From positions 1 to 33,755 of the forward strand of contig JAFSYV010000069.1 in assembly GCA_017443585.1 (NCBI GenBank): 33,755 bases of DNA, given 5' to 3'. The stretch is from Lentisphaeria bacterium. GTDB taxonomy: Bacteria > Verrucomicrobiota > Lentisphaeria > Victivallales > Victivallaceae. The translations under genes were made by a program, and so were the position numbers. Positions 26,737 through 33,755 of this stretch are shown piece after piece (positions within the stretch are counted from its first letter, which is position 1; the number at the start of each line of letters is the position of its first letter). The notes beneath the pieces were generated by a model, which saw nothing but the letters and a program-made list of their open reading frames with translations, did not search any database and was not told where the DNA came from.

Positions 26737-27629
26737 GTACACGCGGAGCGGAAGTTTTCTGGCGGCCCCGTGATCCGGGAGCCGGGGGGGACAAGGTGCG
26801 GATGCTGGATTCCGAGCTTACGGCTTACATCTCGGACAAGAAACCGATGATAATCGTCGAGAGAGAATCGGTCGAAGATCCCGCGTGTTTCTGGATCGAC
26901 CATGAGCATGTGTACCTCAGGATCAACTGGGAAAAGTGGGCGCCGGTGAGTCGGAGCAACCCCGAACTGGCGGCCTCCCTCTGCCGCAGCCGTTACTGCC
27001 GGGTCACCGCCGTGGTGGACAAAGTGGTGGCCGACTGCATCGTGCCCGTTTTTCATATTGCCGCGCTGCCGGAGGAGCTCTTCGGGCCGCCCCGTACCGA
27101 AAGTGCGCCGGAAAACCGGGGGGGCGAAGGCTCCGACTCCAACTCCGGCTCCGACTCCGACTCCGACGACGAGGACATGTATCAAGGATGCCTTATGACG
27201 GTTTTGGAGGCCGTGGGATCTCTGTCCCGTGATGCGGGGGTCTACGAGCATGTGAAATTCGGGGGAGACTCTCCGACTTTCGTGATCAAATACGGCGATC
27301 GCACCCTGATCCTGGATGCCCTGCCGCCGGACCTGGAATTCTTTATCTTCCTTCCCGCCGGGACCGGGGAAGATCACGGTCCGCTGGAACGGGAGTGGGA
27401 GAAGGGGCTGATCTCCCTGGGCTTCATCGAAAGATTGAAGCGGATGGAAAAGTTCGCCGCCCGGATGGAGCCGGATTCCGTCGTCCGTGCCGGTTTTCTC
27501 GCCAATCCCGACGCCCTGGATATGCTGCGGGCCCTCACGAGAGCCGAAGACATCGCCGGCATCGAACTCCTGAGCTACAATAGCCTGAAAGACCGCCTCG
27601 CGGACCTCCTTGCTCTGAAAGAGGATTGA
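26733..27629 (+). CDS. Unrecognised protein, partner of the Clp-FtsH-like protease
   Basis: A 298-residue protein I do not recognise. It overlaps the protease gene by 4 bp (ATGA), so it is cotranscribed and probably translationally coupled. No signal peptide or membrane segment is seen. Residues about 20-120 form a compact beta-rich-looking unit (MIIVERESVEDPACFWIDHE). Residues 130-150 are an acidic, low-complexity Ser/Asp linker. Residues about 150-298 form a second unit (FVIKYGDRTLILDALPPDLE, then helices). Its size, pairing and two-domain layout with a flexible linker would suit an adaptor, inhibitor or substrate of the protease; this is inference from context only. The gene ends 12 bp before the GH16 promoter. 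Confidence 0.75.
   Translation: MSTRGAEVFWRPRDPGAGGDKVRMLDSELTAYISDKKPMIIVERESVEDPACFWIDHEHVYLRINWEKWAPVSRSNPELAASLCRSRYCRVTAVVDKVVADCIVPVFHIAALPEELFGPPRTESAPENRGGEGSDSNSGSDSDSDDEDMYQGCLMTVLEAVGSLSRDAGVYEHVKFGGDSPTFVIKYGDRTLILDALPPDLEFFIFLPAGTGEDHGPLEREWEKGLISLGFIERLKRMEKFAARMEPDSVVRAGFLANPDALDMLRALTRAEDIAGIELLSYNSLKDRLADLLALKED
27129..27164 (+). repeat. Six tandem hexamers (consensus GRCTCC) encoding a Ser/Asp linker
   Basis: The units are GGCTCC, GACTCC, AACTCC, GGCTCC, GACTCC and GACTCC, followed by GACGAC. They lie inside the partner gene and encode alternating Ser and Gly/Asp/Asn. Because the unit is six bases, slippage would change linker length without a frameshift. Confidence 0.75.
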
Positions 27630-27641
27630 AGCGGACCTTCC

Positions 27642-27670
27642 TTGAAAATTGCCGCCGCGCCGTGTATATT
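27642..27670 (+). promoter_or_regulatory. Predicted promoter of the GH16-dehydratase-SDR operon
   Basis: A -35 box TTGAAA (27642-27647), a 17-bp spacer and a -10 box TATATT (27665-27670) preceded by TG. Transcription near 27677 gives a leader of about 48 bases to the ATG at 27725 and rules out the in-frame ATG at 27671. Confidence 0.6.
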
Positions 27671-27681
27671 ATGCGGCGCGG
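27655..27681. promoter_or_regulatory. Perfect inverted repeat around the -10 box of the GH16 operon (candidate operator)
   Basis: CCGCGCCG (27655-27662) and CGGCGCGG (27674-27681) are perfect 8-bp arms with an 11-bp A/T-rich spacer that contains the -10 box. A dimeric repressor bound here would occlude RNA polymerase. Confidence 0.5.
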
Positions 27682-27724
27682 AACGAAAGAGAGATCACTG
27701 CGGGAACGAGGAGGGTTTTCTGCC

Positions 27725-28552
27725 ATGAAGGAATATCCGGTCGAGGGACACGAGGCGAGTTTTCTCCCCGAGGGAGAGTGGAAAATGGTCTGGAACGACG
27801 AGTTCGACGGAACCGTTCTGGACAGGAGCAGGTGGGATTACCGGCTGTCCATGATGGGCAGGCGGCATCCCGCCTGGACCGACCGGGGGGTGACCCTCGA
27901 CGGCCAGAGCAACGCGGTCTTTTCCCTGCTGCTGGAGGAGGGCCGTCCGGTGAGCTCCCAGCTCCAGACGGGGTACAATTTCATGGATGAGCCCGTGGTC
28001 CCCACCAAGTTCGGGCACGACCATCTCCAGTGGAACATCGGCAAACTCAAAAGAGATCTCTACACCCACACCTTCGGGTACTACGAATGCCGCTGCAAGC
28101 TCCAGCAGCATCCCGAAGCCTGGTGGAGCGCTTTCTGGATCCAGTCCCCCGTCATCGGGGCCTCCCTCGATCCCGCGGAAACGGGCTCGGAGCTGGACGT
28201 GATGGAGTGCTTCGACTACGGTGAAGTCCACCACCACAATGTGTTCACGGGCGGCTACGGCCTCGACAGCAAGCGGGCTTCCGTCGGCGGCTTGAAAGGT
28301 CTGGACCAGACCGTCTTTCACCGTTTCGGGCTCCTCTGGGACGAAACGGGCTACACCTTTTACGTGGACGGGAAAGAGGACGGGCATATCGGCGAGTACG
28401 TTTCGAAACGGCCCGAATTCCTGCTCATCAGCACCGAGGTGAAGGGATACCGTTATGAAGATCATCAGCCGGTGAAGGAGGCTTTCGACCTTGCGGGCAA
28501 GGACTTCTTCACCGTGGATTACGTCCGGGTCTTCGACCCGGTCGGGGAGTGA
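27725..28552 (+). CDS. Glycoside hydrolase family 16 protein, no signal peptide
   Basis: A 275-residue protein. It begins the fold with MVWNDEFDG (21-29) and carries the catalytic GH16 signature ELDVME, with nucleophile Glu156, Asp158 and acid/base Glu161. WWSAFWI (133-139) and FYVDGK (212-217) are also family hallmarks. GH16 enzymes cleave beta-1,3 or beta-1,4 linkages in glucans, agar, carrageenan or porphyran; specificity cannot be read here. The lack of an export signal is unusual, as most GH16 enzymes are secreted, so it may act on imported oligosaccharides. The start at 27725 is chosen for its GAGGAGGG site (about 27706-27713). The next gene starts 4 bp after its stop. Confidence 0.88.
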   Translation: MKEYPVEGHEASFLPEGEWKMVWNDEFDGTVLDRSRWDYRLSMMGRRHPAWTDRGVTLDGQSNAVFSLLLEEGRPVSSQLQTGYNFMDEPVVPTKFGHDHLQWNIGKLKRDLYTHTFGYYECRCKLQQHPEAWWSAFWIQSPVIGASLDPAETGSELDVMECFDYGEVHHHNVFTGGYGLDSKRASVGGLKGLDQTVFHRFGLLWDETGYTFYVDGKEDGHIGEYVSKRPEFLLISTEVKGYRYEDHQPVKEAFDLAGKDFFTVDYVRVFDPVGE

Positions 28553-28556
28553 AAAA

Positions 28557-29732
28557 ATGAAGATCACCGCGCTCAAGACTTTCATCTGCAATGCCTTCCG
28601 GACCAATTTCGTCTTCGTGAAGGTGGAAACCGATTCAGGTCTCCACGGCTGGGGCGAAGCCACGCTGGAATACCGGGAACCGACCGTCCAGGCCGCGATC
28701 CACGATCTGGAAGGCTACCTCATCGGCAAGGATCCCCACAACATCGAAGCGTTCCGCCACGACTGCTACCGGGACGCCTACTGGCGGGGCGGCCCCGTGC
28801 TCATGAGCGCCCTGGCCGGGGTGGAAATGGCGCTGTGGGACATCAAGGGCAAGGCGCTGAACGTGCCCGTCTACCAGCTGCTGGGGGGCAAGGTCCGGGA
28901 TGCCGTGCCGGTCTATGTGAACGGCTGGTTCGCCCCCGCCAAGACCCCGGAGGAGTTCGCCGCCAAGGCTGTGGAAGTTCGGGAAAACCGTTACCCCGGC
29001 TGCAAGTGGGACCCCTTCGGCAAGGCGTGGCAGCAGATCGGCAAGAAGGAGCTCGAACAGGCCATGACCTGTATCGAAAAAGTTTCCGAAGCGGCGGGGA
29101 ACGACGTCCAGCTCCTCATCGAGGGCCACGGCCGTTTCGACATCCCCACGGCGGTCAAGATCGGGAAACGGTTGGAGGATTTCGACGTCTTCTGGTTCGA
29201 AGAGCCCATCCCCCCGGACGACAAGGAAGGTCTGCGCGAGGTCAAGGAGCGGGTCCGGGTCTCCATCGCCGCCGGGGAGCGGCTCTACAACCGTTACGAA
29301 TTCCGGCAGTTCTTCGACCTGAAGTGCGCCGACTATATCCAGCCGGACATCTCCCACGCAGGCGGCCTCATGGAGATGCGGATGCTGGGCGCCGAAGCCG
29401 AGGCCCGGCACGTGGGCTTCTGCCCCCACAACCCTTCCGGCCCGGTGGCCAATGCCGCGACGCTCCAGCTGGCGGCCTGCGTGCCCAACTTCGTGATGCT
29501 GGAAATGATGATGACCGACGTGCCCTGGCGGCGGGAGATCTGCGACGAAAAACTGGTCATGCGCAACGGCTGCATGGTGATCCCGGAGCGGCCGGGACTG
29601 GGGATCGAACTCGACGAAAAGGAACTACTCAAACATCCCTACATCCGGACCGAACTGCGCCACTACAAGGGGACTTTGACCGACATCCGGCCCCCGGACG
29701 CGGTCAGGTACTATGAAATGGAGAAGAAGTGA
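28557..29732 (+). CDS. Enolase-superfamily sugar-acid dehydratase (galactonate dehydratase-like)
   Basis: A 391-residue member of the mandelate racemase/muconate lactonising family. An N-terminal capping domain (1-120) is followed by the barrel: KWDPFG (150-155) with Lys150, IEGHGR (188-193) with Glu189 and His191, FEEP (214-217) with metal ligand Glu215, AGER (239-242) with Glu241, PHNPSG (290-295) with His291, and Glu316. The pattern is closest to D-galactonate dehydratase-type enzymes, which turn an aldonic acid into a 2-keto-3-deoxy acid. The exact acid is not determinable. A product of this type could feed the HpaI-type aldolase elsewhere in the window. GGGGAG precedes the start; its stop overlaps the possible GTG start of the SDR gene. 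Confidence 0.88.
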   Translation: MKITALKTFICNAFRTNFVFVKVETDSGLHGWGEATLEYREPTVQAAIHDLEGYLIGKDPHNIEAFRHDCYRDAYWRGGPVLMSALAGVEMALWDIKGKALNVPVYQLLGGKVRDAVPVYVNGWFAPAKTPEEFAAKAVEVRENRYPGCKWDPFGKAWQQIGKKELEQAMTCIEKVSEAAGNDVQLLIEGHGRFDIPTAVKIGKRLEDFDVFWFEEPIPPDDKEGLREVKERVRVSIAAGERLYNRYEFRQFFDLKCADYIQPDISHAGGLMEMRMLGAEAEARHVGFCPHNPSGPVANAATLQLAACVPNFVMLEMMMTDVPWRREICDEKLVMRNGCMVIPERPGLGIELDEKELLKHPYIRTELRHYKGTLTDIRPPDAVRYYEMEKK

Positions 29733-29734
29733 AA

Positions 29735-30517
29735 ATGGCCCGTTTCGAAGGAAAGGTCGTGCTGGTCACGGGGGGCAATCGGAACACGGGCCTCGACATC
29801 GTGGAAAAATTCTGCCGCGAAGGAGGGCGCGTCTACATGTGCGGCTCCACGCCGGAGTCCACGGCGAAGGGGGCGGCCGCGCTCGCTTCACGGGGCTGTC
29901 CGGGAGTGAGGAGCATGCCCTGCGACGTTTCCGACCTCGAACAGGTGAAAGCCCTCTTCGACGTCATCGAAAAGGAAGCGGGACGTCTGGACATCCTCGT
30001 CAACAACGCCGCCCATCAGGGCATCGGCAAGCCCTTCGTCGAAATGGACCCCGCGTATTTGACGGAGGTCCTCGGGGTCAACGTCAGGGGCGGGTTTCAG
30101 GTGACCCAGCAGGCGGTCAACCGTTTCTTCCTGAAGCAGCCGGAGCGGGGCGTCGTGGTCTTCCTTTCCTCCAACACGGCCATGCGGGCCATCCGGAACC
30201 GGACCGCCTACTGCGCCAGCAAAGGGGCGATCAACGCCATGGTGCGGGCCGTCGCCCTGGATCTGGCCCCCTTGGGGATCCGGGTCAACGCCTGCGCGCC
30301 GGGGTACATCTACACCGAACGCTGGGACGTTCTGCCGGAAGAAAAAAAGGCCAGACGCCGCCTCAACTGCCCCCTGCGGCACGAGGCTTCCGGGGAGGAC
30401 ATCGCCAATGTGGTCGCCTTTCTGGCAAGTTCCGACAGTTCCAATATCACGGGCGAGATCGTCACCTGCGACGCGGGCTGTTCCTGCCAGCACATGCCGG
30501 AAGACGTGGACGTCTGA
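29735..30517 (+). CDS. Short-chain dehydrogenase/reductase (SDR)
   Basis: A 260-residue classical SDR. The cofactor motif TGGNRNTG (12-19) is at the N-terminus, NNAA (90-93) replaces the usual NNAG, the catalytic Ser is at 145/146 in FLSSNTA and the YxxxK pair is Tyr159/Lys163. It should oxidise or reduce a hydroxyl group with NAD(P). Coupled to the sugar-acid dehydratase and GH16 genes, it probably acts on a sugar or sugar acid from the same pathway. The start is ambiguous: a GTG at 29729 overlaps the upstream stop by 4 bp and adds two residues. The C-terminal tail is Cys-rich (CDAGCSCQ), which is odd for this family. Confidence 0.88.
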   Translation: MARFEGKVVLVTGGNRNTGLDIVEKFCREGGRVYMCGSTPESTAKGAAALASRGCPGVRSMPCDVSDLEQVKALFDVIEKEAGRLDILVNNAAHQGIGKPFVEMDPAYLTEVLGVNVRGGFQVTQQAVNRFFLKQPERGVVVFLSSNTAMRAIRNRTAYCASKGAINAMVRAVALDLAPLGIRVNACAPGYIYTERWDVLPEEKKARRRLNCPLRHEASGEDIANVVAFLASSDSSNITGEIVTCDAGCSCQHMPEDVDV

Positions 30518-30565
30518 TCCCCGTCCCCGAGGGCGGATTTCCCGGAGTTTTTTCCCGATTCCGGA

Positions 30566-30594
30566 TTGAAAAAAGGAAGAGTATGTGATAAATT
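30566..30594 (+). promoter_or_regulatory. Predicted promoter of the DUF4091 operon
   Basis: A -35 box TTGAAA (30566-30571), a 17-bp spacer and a -10 box TAAATT (30589-30594) followed by A. The leader would be about 88 bases, longer than others in the window. Confidence 0.55.
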
Positions 30595-30599
30595 ACTTC

Positions 30600-30623
30600 C
30601 CGGCAGGGGGATCGCCCTCCCGG
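30600..30623. promoter_or_regulatory. Imperfect inverted repeat at the start of the DUF4091 mRNA
   Basis: CCGGCAGGG (30600-30608) and CCCTCCCGG (30615-30623) are 9-bp arms with one mismatch around GGATCG. It begins at the predicted start site, so it could be an operator or a stable 5' hairpin. Confidence 0.3.
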
Positions 30624-30688
30624 CGCCCTTTGCGGGTAAAAATCGCGTCGTGTTCCTGAAATAAAACCAAACCAACAGCAGGTCCAGA

Positions 30689-33118
30689 ATGAAAAAAAGA
30701 GTCCCGGTCGTTTTTGCCGTCCTTCTCGCAGCCCTTTCCGCTTTCGCGGCGGAAGAGGTCAAACTGATGTTCGGGCTGCAGGAGGAGCCCGTCCGCAAGG
30801 AGCAGAAGAAGTTTCTCGACTTCCGCTACGTTTCCGCGCAGGATCCCATGTTCAAGGCGCAACCGAGGTCCCTCCAGGGCTGGAACTACAATCCCGCGGG
30901 CGGAGCCGCCTCGGGCAACCTTTCGGTGGGGTCGCTCCCGCCGGATATGCTGCTGGAGCACGGCATCGCCTGCCGCCGGGGCAGACTGACCGTTCCCTAC
31001 GCTCCGAAAAAGGCGGTGGTCCGGGTCTGGGCGGGGGATTCCTTCGCCGGCTGGCGGCGGCTGTGGGGAGTCGATCACAAGATCCTCCTCAAAGTCAACG
31101 GCAAGACGGTCTACTCCACCGTCATGACCGTGGAAAACTGCTACAAGGAGTGGTGCAAGCTCGAAGACTACGTCTACAGCCGGAAAGACGGCATCTGGGA
31201 CCGGATCGTGAAGCCCATCCTCACGGAGATCACCTTCGAGGTGGACAATCCCTCGGGCAAACTGGTCTTCGAAATGAACAACGTGATCCTGACCGCGCTG
31301 GTCATCGCCCCCGATGCAAAGCGACTCGACGAGATCGCCGCCCAGGTGGAAAAGGAGCGCCGCGCCCAGTTCGCGGTCCGCTATCCCTGGAAGCCCCAGC
31401 CCGACGAACCCATGCCGCCCCTCAACGGCGCGAAGGATCTGCTGCTCTTCCAGAAGAGCGGCCTCGACACGGTCAACCCCTGGAGCCGGCCCAAGGCGAA
31501 TGAAGTCACCTCCGTGGTCCGGGTCTTCGCCGCTCAGGGGGAACAGGAGATGATGCGTTTCGGCATCCTGCCCCTGCGGGACCTGCCGGATCTGCTGGTT
31601 GAGGTCGGGGATTTCAAGTGCGGAAGCAGCACGATCCCCGTGAAAGAGTGCGCCGACCTCTGGCGCGAGCGCTACAAGGAGCGGGGCAGTGAAGGCACCC
31701 GGGGCGTGATCGACGCCCTCTGGCGGCTGAACCCCATGAGCTACGTTTTCCAGGAAAACAAGCGCTTCTTCGCCGAAAAGGGGACGCCCCGGATGTTCAC
31801 GCTCGACGTGCATGTCCCCGAAAACGCTCCCGCGGGGAACTATTTCGCGCCGCTGACCGTCTACAGCGGCAAGAATGCGGTCTGCAAGGCGAAACTGCAG
31901 CTGAAGGTCCTGCCCTTCAAGCTCGCCTGGGAGACCGCCGCTTCCTACAACTTCCAGACCTCCTTCGGGCTGCCCTGGCCCTCCTGGTACCGCGGCGCCA
32001 CTTACGAAACGGCCAAAAAACAGATCGAGGCACGTGCCCGGTTCATCAAGAAATACCGCTTCCACTGCGCCTATTTCTACCCCTGGGGCTACAAATTCCC
32101 GAGCTTCTTCAAGTTCGGCAAGATCACGGGCAAGCCCGGTGAACGGCAGTTCACGGTGACCCCGGAACAGGAGGCCGTCTGGGACTGGTACTATTCTATC
32201 GCCCGCCGCGACGGCTGCAAGGACGATTTCAATCTCGTCCAGGGCATCGGTCTTTTCCTGAACTGCGGCTGGAAGATCGCCAACATCTTCCAGAACCGGG
32301 GCAGAGCCAACATCACCCCCGAGATCAGGCAGCAGTGGGAAACGGACCTCAAGGACATCGAACGGGTCGTCCGGCAGATCACCGAATTCGGCCGGAAGAA
32401 GGGCTATCCCGCCTTTTACTGGTACTTCAACGGCGAACTCGACAACTACGGTCTGCCGGGGACCCTCGAGGCGGTCCGTCTGGCCGATGCGATCCGCCGG
32501 GCCGGAGCCATCTCGTTCGTCACCATCAACGGCAAATACGCCTACAAGTACACCCCCGCCGCCTTCGACCATGTCTGGGCCAATCCCGCCACCCCCGTGG
32601 ACGAGAACCTGAAGAAAGAGGTGGAAAAACACGGGCACAAGTTCGGCACCCACAACTCCGGCGACACCCGTTTCCAGGCGGGATTTCAGTTCTGGCGGAC
32701 CGGGGGCGAAGGACGCCATCAGGAGACCCAGTTCTACACCGACTTCATGCGGCCCTACGTCTATCTGCCCTGGAACTACAACACCGCGCAGGTCTATCCC
32801 TCGCCCGACGGCGGGGACCGGCCTTCGCTGCCCTTCCTGAACTATCGGGAAGGCCGGGACGACTACCTCTACCTGCACACCCTCGAAACGCTTCTTGCGC
32901 AGGGCAAGGGGAGTCCCGCCGCCCGCAAGGCCGCGGCCGACTTCATTTCCGAAATGAAGGAAAAGGTTTACTTCGATCCCCGGATGTACCACGCCCGGAA
33001 GTTCGACGGCGTCGAGGCGACCGCGCTGATGAAGGAAAGCCGCTGGAACAGCGTTTCCATCGAACGCTACCGCTGGCAGATCGCCCGGCTCATCATGGCG
33101 CTGGAGGGGAAGAAATGA
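30689..33118 (+). CDS. Secreted DUF4091/GH123-like glycosidase-related protein
   Basis: An 809-residue exported protein with a signal peptide at residues 1-20 (cleavage near AFA). The first 240 residues include a beta-sandwich, probably substrate-binding. Residues about 290-400 form another sandwich, as seen before the barrel in GH123-like proteins. Residues about 420-690 read as a TIM barrel with YWYFNGELDN (577-586) and Glu583 as a candidate catalytic residue. The DUF4091 signature REGRDDYLYLHTLE begins at Arg720. GH123 enzymes are beta-N-acetylgalactosaminidases, but that activity is only a suggestion here. The stop overlaps the following CBM9-like gene as ATGA. Confidence 0.8.
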   Translation: MKKRVPVVFAVLLAALSAFAAEEVKLMFGLQEEPVRKEQKKFLDFRYVSAQDPMFKAQPRSLQGWNYNPAGGAASGNLSVGSLPPDMLLEHGIACRRGRLTVPYAPKKAVVRVWAGDSFAGWRRLWGVDHKILLKVNGKTVYSTVMTVENCYKEWCKLEDYVYSRKDGIWDRIVKPILTEITFEVDNPSGKLVFEMNNVILTALVIAPDAKRLDEIAAQVEKERRAQFAVRYPWKPQPDEPMPPLNGAKDLLLFQKSGLDTVNPWSRPKANEVTSVVRVFAAQGEQEMMRFGILPLRDLPDLLVEVGDFKCGSSTIPVKECADLWRERYKERGSEGTRGVIDALWRLNPMSYVFQENKRFFAEKGTPRMFTLDVHVPENAPAGNYFAPLTVYSGKNAVCKAKLQLKVLPFKLAWETAASYNFQTSFGLPWPSWYRGATYETAKKQIEARARFIKKYRFHCAYFYPWGYKFPSFFKFGKITGKPGERQFTVTPEQEAVWDWYYSIARRDGCKDDFNLVQGIGLFLNCGWKIANIFQNRGRANITPEIRQQWETDLKDIERVVRQITEFGRKKGYPAFYWYFNGELDNYGLPGTLEAVRLADAIRRAGAISFVTINGKYAYKYTPAAFDHVWANPATPVDENLKKEVEKHGHKFGTHNSGDTRFQAGFQFWRTGGEGRHQETQFYTDFMRPYVYLPWNYNTAQVYPSPDGGDRPSLPFLNYREGRDDYLYLHTLETLLAQGKGSPAARKAAADFISEMKEKVYFDPRMYHARKFDGVEATALMKESRWNSVSIERYRWQIARLIMALEGKK

Positions 33119-33755
33119 TGAAACACCTCTGCACGACGCTCCTTTTCGGCGCGGCGCTCGCTCTTGGGAGCGCCGAATTGCCGCTTCTTTCACCCGCTCC
33201 CGTGATCGACGGGAAACCGGGGGATCCCGGCTGGAAAAATGCCCGCACCGCCCCCTTCAAGCTCAAGCAGGGCAAGGCCTTTCTCGGCCGGAGCGCCACC
33301 CATCTTTATGTCGCCGTCGAGGTCAAACACGGCAACCTCGAAGCCGCCGCCAACAACTTCGTCAAGCATGATTCGGCGGTTTACGCCGACGACTGTCTCG
33401 ACTTCTTCTTCACCGGGGCCCCCAACAGCGAAAGTTATTCCCAGATCATCGCCAACGTGCGGGGAACGGTCTTCGACCACCGCCGGGACAAGGACTGCCG
33501 CACGGATCTTACCTGGGATTCCGGGGCCGAGGCCAAAGGCTCCTACGGCAAGGACTCCGTTTACATCGAAATGGCCATCCCCCTGGCCGCGCTGGGGTGC
33601 GACCGGCACAAACTGGCCGTGGCCGTGGCGGCCTACACCTCGTGGAACCAGCAGGGCGAGGCCCTCTGGGGACAATACCACAAGCCGGAAACATTTACTC
33701 TCTTCGAGCTTCCGGATTCCTTTCCTGTGAGGGTGAAAGAGCGCCGCTGGGCCTA
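33115..33755 (+). CDS. Secreted CBM9-like carbohydrate-binding protein (3' end outside the window)
   Basis: The reading frame starts at ATG 33115, overlapping the upstream stop by 4 bp, and remains open to the window edge (213 codons seen). Residues 1-20 form a signal peptide ending in GSA. Residues about 28-200 match the CBM9-like fold used in secreted PVC proteins: VIDGKPGDPGWKNA, LYVAVEV, then DDCLDFFF, YIEMAIPLAALG and the closing aromatic strands. The remainder is unknown and may contain a catalytic or further binding domain. Coupling to the DUF4091 gene suggests both act on the same glycan. Confidence 0.8.
   Translation, partial: MMKHLCTTLLFGAALALGSAELPLLSPAPVIDGKPGDPGWKNARTAPFKLKQGKAFLGRSATHLYVAVEVKHGNLEAAANNFVKHDSAVYADDCLDFFFTGAPNSESYSQIIANVRGTVFDHRRDKDCRTDLTWDSGAEAKGSYGKDSVYIEMAIPLAALGCDRHKLAVAVAAYTSWNQQGEALWGQYHKPETFTLFELPDSFPVRVKERRWA

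Noticed and set aside
27626-27724. Extended N-terminus for the GH16 protein, possibly containing a signal peptide
   Set aside because: It crosses the GH16 promoter, has no ribosome site and the extra residues do not form a signal peptide.
30518-30553. Possible terminator after the SDR gene
   Set aside because: A 6-bp stem (CCGTCC with GGGCGG) is present, but the run of six T residues is about 13 bases beyond it. The evidence is too weak to annotate.

Overview
The window is GC-rich, gene-dense bacterial DNA that looks like a carbohydrate-catabolism region of a Lentisphaerota/Victivallales-type organism, or a close PVC relative. The signs are two tandem DUF4838 proteins, two short pseudopilin-like proteins ([16 protein letters not shown] helix, one with the H-X9-DG motif), several secreted proteins with CBM9-like, LamG-like and DUF4091-like modules, and many local one-cluster regulators. 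No tRNA, rRNA, CRISPR array, IS element or phage gene is visible. The taxonomic call is inference from gene content, not from a marker gene.

Layout. 1-1200: a secreted DUF3089 alpha/beta hydrolase. 1200-3013: a PHP-domain phosphoesterase and an AraC-family regulator. 3014-3285: a regulatory intergenic region with hairpins, four 10-bp direct repeats and a promoter. 3286-14094: a long plus-strand run of two tandem secreted DUF4838/CBM proteins, a pseudopilin, a cytoplasmic glycosidase-like protein, a class I aminotransferase and an HpaI-type aldolase, with ATGA overlaps at two junctions. 14102-15787 (minus): a BNR/sialidase-like protein, divergently transcribed from a GntR/LacI-type sensor regulator at 16014. 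That regulator overlaps a second pseudopilin and is followed by a LamG/discoidin protein and a 1511-residue secreted GH42-like protein. 27725-30517: GH16, enolase-superfamily sugar-acid dehydratase and SDR operon. 30689 to the end: a secreted DUF4091 protein overlapping a CBM9-like protein that runs off the window.

The unusual unit is the two-gene operon at 23749-27629, which has its own predicted terminator upstream, promoter and palindrome. Its first gene encodes a soluble 995-residue chimera: Clp-N-like repeats, a degenerate ClpA/B D2-like AAA domain, an intact FtsH-like AAA domain with an atypical pore loop, and an M41 zinc protease with HEAGH. No membrane segment is seen, unlike FtsH. 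The second gene overlaps it by 4 bp and encodes an unrecognised 298-residue protein with a Ser/Asp repeat linker. This is the best candidate for an undescribed system: a cytosolic ATP-dependent protease with a dedicated partner or adaptor.

The other genes fit one theme. Secreted enzymes and binding proteins act on complex glycans. Cytoplasmic enzymes (GH16, sialidase-like and glycosidase-like proteins without signal peptides, the dehydratase, SDR, aldolase and aminotransferase) could process the products. AraC and GntR/LacI regulators would control adjacent blocks. Five promoters share TTGnnn-17 bp-TAnATTA, and several carry inverted repeats at the -10 box or the start site.
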